Below, one piece after another: positions 56,125 through 64,000 of a stretch of 64,000 nucleotides of DNA (the stretch's first letter is position 1; every line of letters begins with the position of its first letter). The notes under the pieces are model-generated. The model had not been told where the DNA came from. It ran no database searches and saw only the letters and a list, made by a program, of their open reading frames with translations. A program made the translations under genes and the position numbers. The stretch is from Parasphingorhabdus flavimaris (GTDB lineage Bacteria; Pseudomonadota; Alphaproteobacteria; Sphingomonadales; Sphingomonadaceae), in assembly GCF_013371215.1 (NCBI RefSeq), contig NZ_JABWMH010000002.1, forward strand, positions 824,995 through 888,994, given 5' to 3'.

Positions 56125-57120
56125 ATGGATTTTAGCGATCATGTTTTTACCACGATGTTTGAGGCGCTTAATACCGCCTTGGGCGCGATCGTTGGTAAAT
56201 ATGCTGCTATAATCGGCATTGTATCGCCTGCGCTGCGGATCGGCATCGTGATTTATATTTCGCTGCTGGGTTACGCGATCATGCGCGGGGCTGTGCAATA
56301 TCCATTCCGTGAATATGCTTATCGCGGCTGCCAGCTCGCGTTTCTCTATTTCGCCGTCACATCGCTTTACGGAACCCAGATCGGCATGTTTGCGCTTGGC
56401 GGCCTGCCAAGCCAGTTCGCAACGGCTCTCGGCGGCGCAGATGTGGGCGGTCTTGGCGGTTTTTATGACAAGCTGGCAGGCACCGGCTTTGAAACCGCTA
56501 ACACTATGCGCAAGATCGCGGCCAATTATCAGGAAACGCAAGGCACGCTTCCCGATATCGGCTATGCTGTCTTTTCAGGCTTTTTGGTGGTGATGGTCCT
56601 CATAGCCACCTTGCTATGCTCAGCTATCGGTTTTGTTATCAGCGCATTCGGCCTGTTTGCCTTGGCCCTGCTGTCGGTGGTCGGCCCGCTATTTGTCGCG
56701 GCACTCCTCTTCGAGTCCACGCGCGGATATTTCTTTGCCTGGCTGGGTGCGTGCATCAATTATCTGATGCTGATCGTCTTCGCGCTCGTTCTGACGCTGT
56801 TTCTTACGCAGACCGGCGAAGCAATCATCGCCACAATTTCAGAAAATGACGAAATCGGCATGGCTGCGATCAAGGCTCTCGCCTTTTACGCGCTCGGCTT
56901 TTTCTTTTTCCTGCAAATTCCGATGCTAGCCGCATCCCTAGGTGGCGGTGGCCCTGCCCTCGCCAACCAGTTTGCCTCGGCAATCGCAGCAGCAGGCGGG
57001 TTTGTCATCGGGCGCGGCGCGACCGGAGCGCAGGCAACAAGCCGCGCCATCGAACGCGGTTTCGCGCGCGGCATCGCAAGAATGCGGACATCAGGTTCGG
57101 TCAGTCGCGGAACAAATTGA
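56125..57120 (+). CDS. virB6: VirB6/TrbL-family inner-membrane protein
   Basis: 331 residues with about six helices, including IIGIVSPALRIGIVIYISLLGYAIM near the N-terminus and LIATLLCSAIGFVISAFGLFALALLSVVGPLFVAALLF in the middle. The central GG-rich segment (LGGADVGGLGGFYDKLA) is usual for VirB6. It forms part of the translocation pore. The C-terminus is Gly/Arg-rich and cytosolic or periplasmic. Confidence 0.9.
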   Translation: MDFSDHVFTTMFEALNTALGAIVGKYAAIIGIVSPALRIGIVIYISLLGYAIMRGAVQYPFREYAYRGCQLAFLYFAVTSLYGTQIGMFALGGLPSQFATALGGADVGGLGGFYDKLAGTGFETANTMRKIAANYQETQGTLPDIGYAVFSGFLVVMVLIATLLCSAIGFVISAFGLFALALLSVVGPLFVAALLFESTRGYFFAWLGACINYLMLIVFALVLTLFLTQTGEAIIATISENDEIGMAAIKALAFYALGFFFFLQIPMLAASLGGGGPALANQFASAIAAAGGFVIGRGATGAQATSRAIERGFARGIARMRTSGSVSRGTN

Positions 57121-57130
57121 GGAGCAAATT

Positions 57131-57487
57131 ATGCGTAACCAAATCATAGCTTTGATTGCCGCCCTGGCGATTTCTATACCTGCCAGCCCTATTGTAGCTG
57201 CACCAAAGTCGCCCAAGCTCTCAAAGTGCGACGGTAAGAAGCGCCGCCCGGCCAACCCTCACGGCTCTATATTGCCGACCGTCGATCCCGAGACTGGCAC
57301 GTCAACGCCTGCAGGGCAGCCGTCTGTTAATGAACCGGGCAAAGAACCGAAACGTGAAGGTGTTGAAGTATTCCCGAGCAAATCATCCGCGCTCCCAAAA
57401 CCAGCAACAAGGCCCAGCACCAAGACCCAAACCATAGTCCCACCTATCAGCAGCGCGCAGCAAAAGCGCGTTTATCAGAGTTGCTGA
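57131..57487 (+). CDS. Small secreted Pro/Ser-rich protein of the type IV operon
   Basis: 118 residues with a signal peptide (IIALIAALAISIPASPIVA) and GAGGAG before the ATG at 57131. The mature chain is polar, Pro-, Lys- and Ser-rich (KSPKLSKCDGKKRRPANP, PATRPSTKTQ) and ends in QKRVYQSC. Two cysteines could form a disulfide. No family recognised. It occupies the place between virB6 and virB8 where VirB7 sits in other systems, so it may be a periplasmic core-complex partner. Confidence 0.75.
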   Translation: MRNQIIALIAALAISIPASPIVAAPKSPKLSKCDGKKRRPANPHGSILPTVDPETGTSTPAGQPSVNEPGKEPKREGVEVFPSKSSALPKPATRPSTKTQTIVPPISSAQQKRVYQSC

Positions 57488-57490
57488 GCG

Positions 57491-58177
57491 ATGGCTGGCG
57501 GCGTCACCGACAGAGATGATCTCAAAGCCTATTTTGCGGAAAGCGCAAGCTGGGACCGCGACCGCTTTGTTGCAGCGCGGCGTTCGAAAAGGCTCGCGTG
57601 GATAGTTGCTGCGATTGCCAGCGGTCTTGCGATTACCGGCGTTGCCGCTGTTGCAATGCTGACGCCGCTTAAAACTGTCGCTCCCTACGTTATCACCGTG
57701 GATAAGGCGACCGGCGCTAGCGAAATTACCGCGCAAATGTCGGGCGATAACCAGATCACTTATAATGAGGCGGTCGCAAAATATTTTCTCGCCGATTATG
57801 TCCGCAACCGCGAGGGCTGGATACCGCAAGCACGCAAAGAGTTTTTTGAGGGCGTGCTGGCAATGTCGTCACGCGAGGAACAGGCACGCTGGACCGCCTT
57901 CTATAGCAAAGACAATGCAAGCTCTCCGCAGAACGTCTTTACCGATCTTGATACGGTATTCATCGCGGTTAAATCGGTCACATTCGTCTCCGAAAACGTC
58001 GCGCAAATACGCTTCACTAAATCGCTCCAGCAAGGGTCGCGCGTTACTGACACGCAGGCCATCGCAACCGTGACCTACGATACCACGGACACACCAACTA
58101 CCGAACAGCAACGGTTCAAAAATCCGCTGGGGCTGGAAGTGCAAACTTACCGCGCTGATCTGGAGGTCACACCATGA
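57491..58177 (+). CDS. virB8: VirB8 inner-membrane core protein
   Basis: 228 residues: a short cytosolic N-terminus (DDLKAYFAESASWDRDR), one helix (LAWIVAAIASGLAITGVAAVAML) and a periplasmic NTF2-like domain with YFLADYVRNREGW and the C-terminal KNPLGLEVQTYRAD segment of the family. It nucleates assembly and dimerises. Overlaps virB9 by 4 bases. Confidence 0.94.
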   Translation: MAGGVTDRDDLKAYFAESASWDRDRFVAARRSKRLAWIVAAIASGLAITGVAAVAMLTPLKTVAPYVITVDKATGASEITAQMSGDNQITYNEAVAKYFLADYVRNREGWIPQARKEFFEGVLAMSSREEQARWTAFYSKDNASSPQNVFTDLDTVFIAVKSVTFVSENVAQIRFTKSLQQGSRVTDTQAIATVTYDTTDTPTTEQQRFKNPLGLEVQTYRADLEVTP

Positions 58178-59034
58178 AAAATCTAAGAAACTTCACCCTA
58201 TTGGCGCTGCTGCTTAGCGGATCGCCAATAATGGCTGGTGAAACCCCTCAGCCAACGGCGCAAGACAACCGAATCCGCGAAGTCATCTATGACGAAAATC
58301 AGGTCTTCCGTATTGTCGGAGTTTTTCGGTCGGCAACCCAGATCGTATTTTCTCCGAGCGAACGCGTCGAGCATGTCGCGCTCGGCGACACGATCTCCTG
58401 GGAAGTTGCCCCGGCTGAAAATTCATTGTTCATCAAACCTCGCGAACGAGCTGGCCCGACCAATCTGATCGTCATAACGCGTTCAAACACAGGAAACCGA
58501 ACCTATACATTTGAGTTGAGCGCACGCCGGGGAGCAATCGCTGAGAAAACCGCCGACACCTTTTTCAAGGTTGCGTTCCGCTATCCGCGCGAAGAGGCAG
58601 CAGCGGCGCAAGCTGCTGCAACGCAGGCAGCATATACTCAGGCAGTAGCGCTCCAATCCGGAGCAATCCGTTCGGCGCTTGATCTTGGTGTTCTCGAAGG
58701 CGCGCGCAATCTAAAATATAGCGTGCAAGGATCATCGGAAATCCAACCTTCCGAAATTACTGACAACGGGCAATTTACCGCCCTGCGTTTTCCAAACCAG
58801 CGCGAATTACCTGCAATATTTGCAATCAATCCGGATGGCACTGAGAGCATTGTTCCGTTTGATGTTCGCGATGAGTTTGTGGTTGTTCACGGCGTGTTTG
58901 CGCAGCTTCGTTTGCGGCGCGGCAAGAAAGTGCTGTGCATCTTCAATGACGCACCTGATTTTTATGGACGCGATCCCAAGACCGGCACGGCATCAAGCGT
59001 CGTTGAACGCACAGATGATGGGGAGACACGGTGA
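58174..59034 (+). CDS. virB9: VirB9 outer-membrane-complex protein
   Basis: 286 residues with a signal peptide (TLLALLLSGSPIMA). The N-terminal domain carries VIYDENQVFRIVGVF and the C-terminal domain LRFPNQRELPAIFAINPDG, which binds VirB7 in model systems. Forms the core channel with VirB10. The stop overlaps the virB10 start. Confidence 0.93.
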   Translation: MKNLRNFTLLALLLSGSPIMAGETPQPTAQDNRIREVIYDENQVFRIVGVFRSATQIVFSPSERVEHVALGDTISWEVAPAENSLFIKPRERAGPTNLIVITRSNTGNRTYTFELSARRGAIAEKTADTFFKVAFRYPREEAAAAQAAATQAAYTQAVALQSGAIRSALDLGVLEGARNLKYSVQGSSEIQPSEITDNGQFTALRFPNQRELPAIFAINPDGTESIVPFDVRDEFVVVHGVFAQLRLRRGKKVLCIFNDAPDFYGRDPKTGTASSVVERTDDGETR

Positions 59035-60224
59035 TGGCCGATACAGCCAATGACGTCGGAGCCGCTGAACGCGCTGAAGTCGATCAAACCCCTAACCCAG
59101 ACGAAATTGACCGCAGCCCTTCTGGCGAACGCGGTAGCAAAATGCCGTCTATTCCCGGCACCACTGTGGACCCGAAAAAGATGATCGGCTTTGCCGCCGC
59201 CGCTGGTGCGCTTATGTTTACGGTACTGGCACTTGGAACCGGGCTAACCGGCAATTCAGAATTGCCGCCCGTAAAACCAAAACCAGCGCTTGAAGCGGCA
59301 GACTATGACCCGGCCACGGTGATTGCACCGACGCTCGCAGAAGCTGGAACCGATCCCAATGCGCCTATTCCATTGGGGGAACCGGTTGTTCCAGCTATTG
59401 GCCCTCAGCCCCTGCCCCCACAGGGCCAAGCGACAACTACCGTGCAGCCGCGTCAGCAATCGCCAGCTGAAGCGCTGCGAGAAGCTTCGCGGCAGTCAAC
59501 ACTTATTGCCTTTGGCGGTGAGCGCGCTGGTGGAGGCAGTGCAGCCAACTATAACGCGGCTGTTAGTGGAACGAGCACCGGAGAGGCTTCACCCCGGCAA
59601 GCCACCAATCTTGATACGCTCCGGCGCGCGTCGGTAATCGGACAGGCTCGGGCACGCCAGCTTCCCAACCGAAATTTCCTGATTACCGCGGGAAGCTTCA
59701 TTCCGTGCGTCCTGCAAACCGCGATGGATTCAAGTCAGCCCGGCTATGTGAGCTGCATTGTCCCGCGCAATGTCTATTCCGACAATGGCCGGGTTGTGCT
59801 TCTGGAAAAAGGCACGAAGATCTTTGGCGAATATCAAGGCGGCCTCAATCGCGGACAATACCGCCTGTTTGTCCTCTGGACGCGCGCAGTAACACCGCGC
59901 GGCATCGCGATTGATGTCGGCTCGCCGGCAACCGACGCACTTGGTCGCGGCGGTGTTGATGGTAAAGTCGAAAATTTTTTCTGGAAACGATTTGGCACCG
60001 CTTTGCTTTTTAGTCTTGTCGAGGATGCAGCGACCGTTGGAGCAGAAGCGGTCGGCAATAATGGCTCGAACACAACCCGTGTTCCATCTGACGCAGCCTC
60101 CACCGTCTTGCAGCAGAATGGCGACATCAAACCGGTCCTGCGCAAAAATCAGGGTGAGGACGTTGGAATAACCGTCGCACAGGACTTCGATTTCTCGGCC
60201 GTTTACGGCCTTGCGCTTAAATAA
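59034..60224 (+). CDS. virB10: VirB10 channel protein of the core complex
   Basis: 396 residues. An N-terminal cytosolic region and a single helix (MIGFAAAAGALMFTVLALGTGL, about 43-63) precede a Pro-rich stretch. The TrbI/VirB10 beta-barrel domain (about 185-395) follows with RNFLITAGSFIPCVLQTAMDSS and GYVSCIV. It spans both membranes. GTG at 59031 and ATG at 59034 are both possible starts. The ATG is preferred, with GGGGAG upstream. It overlaps virB11 by one base. Confidence 0.94.
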   Translation: MADTANDVGAAERAEVDQTPNPDEIDRSPSGERGSKMPSIPGTTVDPKKMIGFAAAAGALMFTVLALGTGLTGNSELPPVKPKPALEAADYDPATVIAPTLAEAGTDPNAPIPLGEPVVPAIGPQPLPPQGQATTTVQPRQQSPAEALREASRQSTLIAFGGERAGGGSAANYNAAVSGTSTGEASPRQATNLDTLRRASVIGQARARQLPNRNFLITAGSFIPCVLQTAMDSSQPGYVSCIVPRNVYSDNGRVVLLEKGTKIFGEYQGGLNRGQYRLFVLWTRAVTPRGIAIDVGSPATDALGRGGVDGKVENFFWKRFGTALLFSLVEDAATVGAEAVGNNGSNTTRVPSDAASTVLQQNGDIKPVLRKNQGEDVGITVAQDFDFSAVYGLALK

Positions 60225-61234
60225 TGGCCGCGCCGGGTAAAAACACCGCTGTTCTGGACAGCGTGACCCAACCTTTAGCTAAATATCTGGATGATGCGAG
60301 TGTCACCGAACTGGTTATCAATCTTCCCGGTGAGGTCGGCATTGAGCGGGGCGGACGCTGGACATGGGAAAATGAGCCATCGCTCGATTTCAAGACGCTG
60401 ATGGCGCTGGCAACTGCTGCAGCGGCCTATACAGCGCAGGATATTACTCGCGAAAATCCGATAGTTTCAACCATCTTTCCAACTGGTGAGCGGGTGCAAA
60501 TCATTGTCCCGCCGGTTGTCCCCGATGAAACGGTCTCAATCACCATTCGCAAACCATCAAGCGTGTCCCTGACACTGGATGATTTCGAGGCAGCGGGCTT
60601 GTTCAACAACACACGGATTGCTGAAAAGAAAGTGAGCCAGCATGAGTTAGACTTACTCACACTGCTGCGCGCAGGTCATCATGTCGAGTTCTTCGATGCT
60701 GCGGTCAAAGCAAAGCTGAATATTCTTATCTCGGGTGCAACCGGCTCTGGCAAAACGACTTTTTCCAAGGGGTTGATCCAGCTAATCCCTTCCGAAGAAC
60801 GGCTCTTAACTATCGAAGACACGCGCGAATTGATCGTTCCCCAAAAGAATGTCGTTCACATGCTCTATGCAAAGGACGGGCAAGGCACCGCCAATGTTAC
60901 TGCCAAGCATTTGCTGGAAAGCGCGCTCAGGATGCGCCCTGATCGTATCTTGCTTCAGGAGCTGCGGGATGGGACGGCGTTCTTTTACCTGCGCAACGTC
61001 AATTCAGGGCATCCAGGATCGATTACCACTATCCATGCCGATTCCGCCGAACTGGCGTTCGAGCAGCTGACTTTGCTGGTCAAGGAAAGCGAAGGCGGCT
61101 CCGATCTTGCGCGCGATGATATTCGGGCATTGCTAAAAATGCTCGTGGATTGCGTCGTGCAAATCAAAAAGACTGACGGCAAATTTCGGGTAACGGAGAT
61201 CTATTATGACCCAGAAGGCAGGCACGCCGCCTGA
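60224..61234 (+). CDS. virB11: VirB11 traffic ATPase
   Basis: 336 residues. N-terminal domain about 1-150, then RecA-like core: Walker A GATGSGKT at 171-178, Asp box LLTIEDTRELIV, Walker B ILLQELRDGTAFFYL and His box GHPGSITTIHADS. Hexameric ATPase at the cytosolic mouth of the channel. It overlaps virD4 by 29 bases. Confidence 0.95.
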   Translation: MAAPGKNTAVLDSVTQPLAKYLDDASVTELVINLPGEVGIERGGRWTWENEPSLDFKTLMALATAAAAYTAQDITRENPIVSTIFPTGERVQIIVPPVVPDETVSITIRKPSSVSLTLDDFEAAGLFNNTRIAEKKVSQHELDLLTLLRAGHHVEFFDAAVKAKLNILISGATGSGKTTFSKGLIQLIPSEERLLTIEDTRELIVPQKNVVHMLYAKDGQGTANVTAKHLLESALRMRPDRILLQELRDGTAFFYLRNVNSGHPGSITTIHADSAELAFEQLTLLVKESEGGSDLARDDIRALLKMLVDCVVQIKKTDGKFRVTEIYYDPEGRHAA

Positions 61235-63041
61235 CGGCGGGGCGTTCAGATTACTCATCGGAATCCCGTTTGGGCTACTTATTGCGCTCGCCATAGCCAG
61301 TATGATTGGGTGGCTTATTCTGGGTCTGCCCGTCAAAGCCTATGATCCGCTCAAAATTCCCCAGTTCGTCTGGTATTATCGCGGCGATCCGCAAGTTGTG
61401 CGGGCGATGGCGGGTGGTTTGATCGGCGGGGGCTTGCTCCTGATTGGCCTAATCTATGCGCTTTGGGCGCGCGGTGCGCCGCTGCATGGAGCTGCGCGCT
61501 TTGCCCGTGAAAGCGAGATAAAGCGCCACGGCTTTCGCGCCCGCTCCGGTATCGTTCTTGGCCGCAAAGGCGGACGTTTCCTGACCTTTGGTGGCAGCGA
61601 GCATGTCATCGTCGAAGCTCCAACCCGCTCGGGTAAAGGCACCGGTATTGTCATTCCCAACCTGCTGACATGGCAAGGCTCGGTTGTCGTCCTTGATGTA
61701 AAGCGCGAAAATTACGACGCCAGTGCGGGGTTTCGCGCCCATTACGGTCAGGACGTCTATCTGTTCAATCCAACCGACCGTGAAGGTCGCACTGCCCGTT
61801 ACAATCCGCTGGCCTATATCAACCGCGATGATCCAGATGATGTCATCATCGAATTGCAAAAGATCGCAACAATGCTGTTTGTTGCGCCCGACCACGGCGA
61901 AGCATTTTGGGCTAACGGCGCGCGCACCGGATTTGCAGGCGTCGGCGCGTGGCTTGCCGATACAAGCGACGAGCCGCTGACAATGGGCGCAATCTATCGC
62001 CACCTCACCGAAGGCGATGCACGAAGTTTTTTCAGAAAAGAATTGGCCGATCCCAAACTAAATCTGTCGGTCGGATGCCGAACGGCACTGGCTGATTTTG
62101 CTGGTGGCTCCGACAATAGCTTTGCCGATGTCAAGAAAACGATCACAAACGTCCTCGGCCTTTGGCTCAATCCCTTGGTCGATTCCGCCACAGCGGCAAG
62201 TGACTTCGATCTGCGTGATCTTCGTAAGCGCCCTATGTCGATCTATCTCGGGGTATCGCCCGATGAACTGGATCGCATTGCACCGCTCTACAATCTGCTG
62301 TTGCAGCAGCTTATTGACCTCAACGTGCGAGAGCTACCGGGTGAGACCACGCCGATACCAGTGCTGGTCATCCTTGATGAATTCGCCCGGCTTGGCCGCG
62401 CTTCGGTGATTGCCAGCGCCTTTTCCTATGTCGCAGGTTACGGGATCAGGCTCCTTCCGGTCATTCAGTCGCGATCGCAATTGCGCGGCGTCTACGGCGA
62501 GCATGTCGCCGATGAAATCGTAGCCAATTGCGGTGTCGAAGTGGCATTTACGCCCAAGGAGCTGCGCGTTGCCAACGATTTGTCCGAACGCATCGGCTAT
62601 GTGGGACAGGAAAGCGTCACCAAATCGCTCACCATCAATGGCTTGCTCGCTAACCGCTCCAAATCCATGTCCGAACAGCGCCGCGCGCTGATGTTGCCAC
62701 AAGAATTGATGCAATTTTCTGCGGAGAAACTTATCCTGCTGCGCGGCGGTATTCCGCCGATCATCGGCACGAAAATCGCCTATTTCAGTAGCCGCTTCTT
62801 CAAAAAGCGAGCTATGGCCCCGCCTGTAGTTCCGGCCATTGAGCGCCGAGCACCTAATGCTGCCAGCCCCGCTTCATTTCGGGAAATGAGCGACGAAGAG
62901 GCTGAAGGAAATCCAGCATATCCGCTGAATCCCAAGGACATAAGAACAGAAGATTATCCAAGCGCGCTCGCCGATTTGTTGACCATTGATCGCGAAGGCA
63001 AGGTGCAAGGCATTTTAGAGGAAGGCGATGAGCATGGCTGA
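61206..63041 (+). CDS. virD4: VirD4/TraG-type coupling protein
   Basis: 611 residues. Two N-terminal helices (about 17-42 and 68-88), then Walker A APTRSGKG (138-145) and Walker B VLVILDEFARLGR. The chain TPVLVILDEFARLG and LLPVIQSRSQLRGVYG are typical of TraG/VirD4. It hands the relaxase-DNA complex to the channel, so the element should encode a relaxase, probably beyond the right edge of the window. The C-terminus is long and polar. Confidence 0.95.
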   Translation: MTQKAGTPPDGGAFRLLIGIPFGLLIALAIASMIGWLILGLPVKAYDPLKIPQFVWYYRGDPQVVRAMAGGLIGGGLLLIGLIYALWARGAPLHGAARFARESEIKRHGFRARSGIVLGRKGGRFLTFGGSEHVIVEAPTRSGKGTGIVIPNLLTWQGSVVVLDVKRENYDASAGFRAHYGQDVYLFNPTDREGRTARYNPLAYINRDDPDDVIIELQKIATMLFVAPDHGEAFWANGARTGFAGVGAWLADTSDEPLTMGAIYRHLTEGDARSFFRKELADPKLNLSVGCRTALADFAGGSDNSFADVKKTITNVLGLWLNPLVDSATAASDFDLRDLRKRPMSIYLGVSPDELDRIAPLYNLLLQQLIDLNVRELPGETTPIPVLVILDEFARLGRASVIASAFSYVAGYGIRLLPVIQSRSQLRGVYGEHVADEIVANCGVEVAFTPKELRVANDLSERIGYVGQESVTKSLTINGLLANRSKSMSEQRRALMLPQELMQFSAEKLILLRGGIPPIIGTKIAYFSSRFFKKRAMAPPVVPAIERRAPNAASPASFREMSDEEAEGNPAYPLNPKDIRTEDYPSALADLLTIDREGKVQGILEEGDEHG

Positions 63042-63819
63042 CGAATTAGAAGGCGCTGCCCCGCGCGCGCGTAGCCTTGATGGCAAAAGGGCGCCCGAGA
63101 AGGCAAAGTCCGTACCGACCAAGCCCAAGCGCAAAACGGAAAAACCGACCATCACCGACGATCTCACCGGTAAATTTCTGCGGGTCGGCAACAAGCTCTA
63201 CCGGACATCGGATGATAGTACTCCGATTGTACGTCTCGAAGCCGGCCGGCTCAAGACCCGCAATATCGACGCCCTGCCCGACATTATCCGTATCGCTAAG
63301 GCCAACGGCTGGACCTCGGTAAAGATCAACGGCGGTGACAAGTTCAAAAAGGCAGCATTTCTAGCTGCTGCTGCGCAGGGGCTAAAAGTAGAAAATTACA
63401 AACCGTCCAAAATTGTTCGTGCCGAAGCTGACCGTCTGCAAGCAAGAATTGCGGAACGCGAGAAGCGGCGTGAAGGCAAAAAGCCGGTCAACAAATCATC
63501 GGGTGCGGCGGAGGCGACAACAACATTCAAAGCCCTTTCTGATCGCTTCTTAAAACAGTCTCATGAGGAAAATGCGCGCGACCCCGAACTGCGACGCGCC
63601 CAGAGTCTGGTCGCCCAAACCATTTCGATTACACGCGCGAAATATCTGAATGATCCGGTAAAGGCGTCAACGGAAGTTGAAGCGAAACGTCAGGATGTAG
63701 CGCGCCGCATTGCTAGCGGAGATAATATCGCCGCCATTCAGGTCCGCAACCAGCAGGCCCAGCGCGTGCGCGAAATTACACAAGATCAGACATTGCAGCG
63801 CGAGGGGCGTACTCGTTGA
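63028..63819 (+). CDS. LPD7-domain protein downstream of virD4
   Basis: 263 residues. Residues about 50-130 match the large polyvalent protein-associated domain 7 pattern: FLRVGNKLYRTSDDS, IIRIAKANGWTSVKINGGDKF, and AAAAQGLKVENYKPSK. The N-terminus is basic and the C-terminus charged and helical. LPD7 domains usually sit at the end of relaxase/primase-type proteins of conjugative elements. Here it stands alone, overlapping virD4 by 14 bases. It may be an accessory transfer protein. An alternative start at 63034 is possible. Confidence 0.7.
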   Translation: MSMADELEGAAPRARSLDGKRAPEKAKSVPTKPKRKTEKPTITDDLTGKFLRVGNKLYRTSDDSTPIVRLEAGRLKTRNIDALPDIIRIAKANGWTSVKINGGDKFKKAAFLAAAAQGLKVENYKPSKIVRAEADRLQARIAEREKRREGKKPVNKSSGAAEATTTFKALSDRFLKQSHEENARDPELRRAQSLVAQTISITRAKYLNDPVKASTEVEAKRQDVARRIASGDNIAAIQVRNQQAQRVREITQDQTLQREGRTR

Positions 63820-63877
63820 CGCAGCCGTAATGGCATCCAACGACAACTTCAAGGCAAGAGCGGCAATAAGAACCAAG

Positions 63878-64000
63878 TGAACCGCCCCGGTATTGCCGGA
63901 GGCTCCAACTCTTGAGTAGAAGGAGCCATTATGAACAAAACAACGAACAAATTTGCACCGGAGGTTCGCGAACGTGCGATCCGTATGGTGTTGGATCACC
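63878..64000 (+). mobile_element. Left end of an IS3-family insertion sequence (continues beyond window)
   Basis: The likely left end is TGAACCGCCCCGG at 63878, the usual terminal sequence type for IS3/IS51-group elements. The first transposase gene follows at 63931. The right end is not in the window, so insertion boundaries and target duplication cannot be seen. Confidence 0.65.
63931..64000 (+). CDS. IS3-family transposase OrfA, N-terminal part (truncated by window end)
   Basis: Starts with ATG behind AAGGAG and reads MNKTTNKFAPEVRERAIRMV, the start typical of IS3-family helix-turn-helix OrfA proteins. Only about 23 codons are visible. It is not possible to tell whether the element is intact. 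Confidence 0.85.
   Translation, partial: MNKTTNKFAPEVRERAIRMVLDH

Noticed and set aside
1..64000. CRISPR array, rRNA genes, prophage structural genes, restriction-modification genes.
   Set aside because: No regularly spaced repeats, no rRNA-like stretch, and no proteins of these kinds were seen on either strand.

Overview
The window reads as chromosomal DNA of an alphaproteobacterium of the order Sphingomonadales. The grounds are two large TonB-dependent receptors with the usual sphingomonad plug motifs, the miaB-phoH-ybeY-corC order, and a virB/virD4 set of the type seen on sphingomonad conjugative elements. This rests on protein character and gene order only. No database was searched.

Positions 1-35,851 look like host chromosome. 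It opens with a tRNA/ribosome maintenance run (miaB end, phoH, ybeY, a corC-like CBS protein). A MOSC protein, a glycosyltransferase, rarA, a secreted serine hydrolase, a quinone oxidoreductase-like protein, a mechanosensitive-channel-like protein, a DUF429-like protein and a tRNA-Thr(TGT) follow. Two TonB-dependent receptors on the minus strand each end in a strong hairpin terminator. At 18.1-26.0 kb lies a tightly coupled operon (receiver protein, YaiO-like TPR/beta-barrel protein, membrane-anchored HEAT-repeat protein, processive family 2 glycosyltransferase) facing a MASE1/PAS hybrid kinase with a C-terminal HPt domain. This looks like a phosphorelay-controlled polysaccharide synthesis and export locus. 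An ABC/HlyD export operon follows at 26.5-30.9 kb. At 31.4-35.9 kb a two-sided locus holds a secreted cupredoxin-like protein and a GGDEF-EAL membrane protein on one side, and a DUF3034-like outer-membrane protein and an exported truncated haemoglobin on the other. This is a plausible envelope redox or gas-sensing system feeding c-di-GMP signalling.

At 36,114-36,166 (minus strand) sits the 3' half of a tRNA-Leu(CAA), from anticodon loop to CCA, with no 5' half. This is the scar expected at the far end of an element integrated into a tRNA-Leu gene. Its orientation places the element to the right, so 36.1 kb to at least 64 kb is probably one integrative conjugative element whose integrase and intact tRNA-Leu lie beyond the window. 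Its cargo comprises an alpha/beta hydrolase plus four-helix membrane protein pair with a divergent AraC-type regulator, a TetR-controlled RND efflux system with its own outer-membrane factor, and an SDR/four-helix protein/haloalkane-dehalogenase-like hydrolase/MFS operon with a divergent TetR regulator and a clear palindromic operator, followed by an AsnC/Lrp-type regulator. The two hydrolase plus four-helix pairs are paralogous modules.

The right end (51.3-63.8 kb) is a nearly complete P-type type IV secretion operon in the order virB1, B2, B3, B4, B5, an EexN/VirB7-like lipoprotein, B6, a small secreted protein, B8, B9, B10, B11, virD4 and an LPD7-type protein. The window ends 70 bases into the first gene of an IS3-family insertion sequence.
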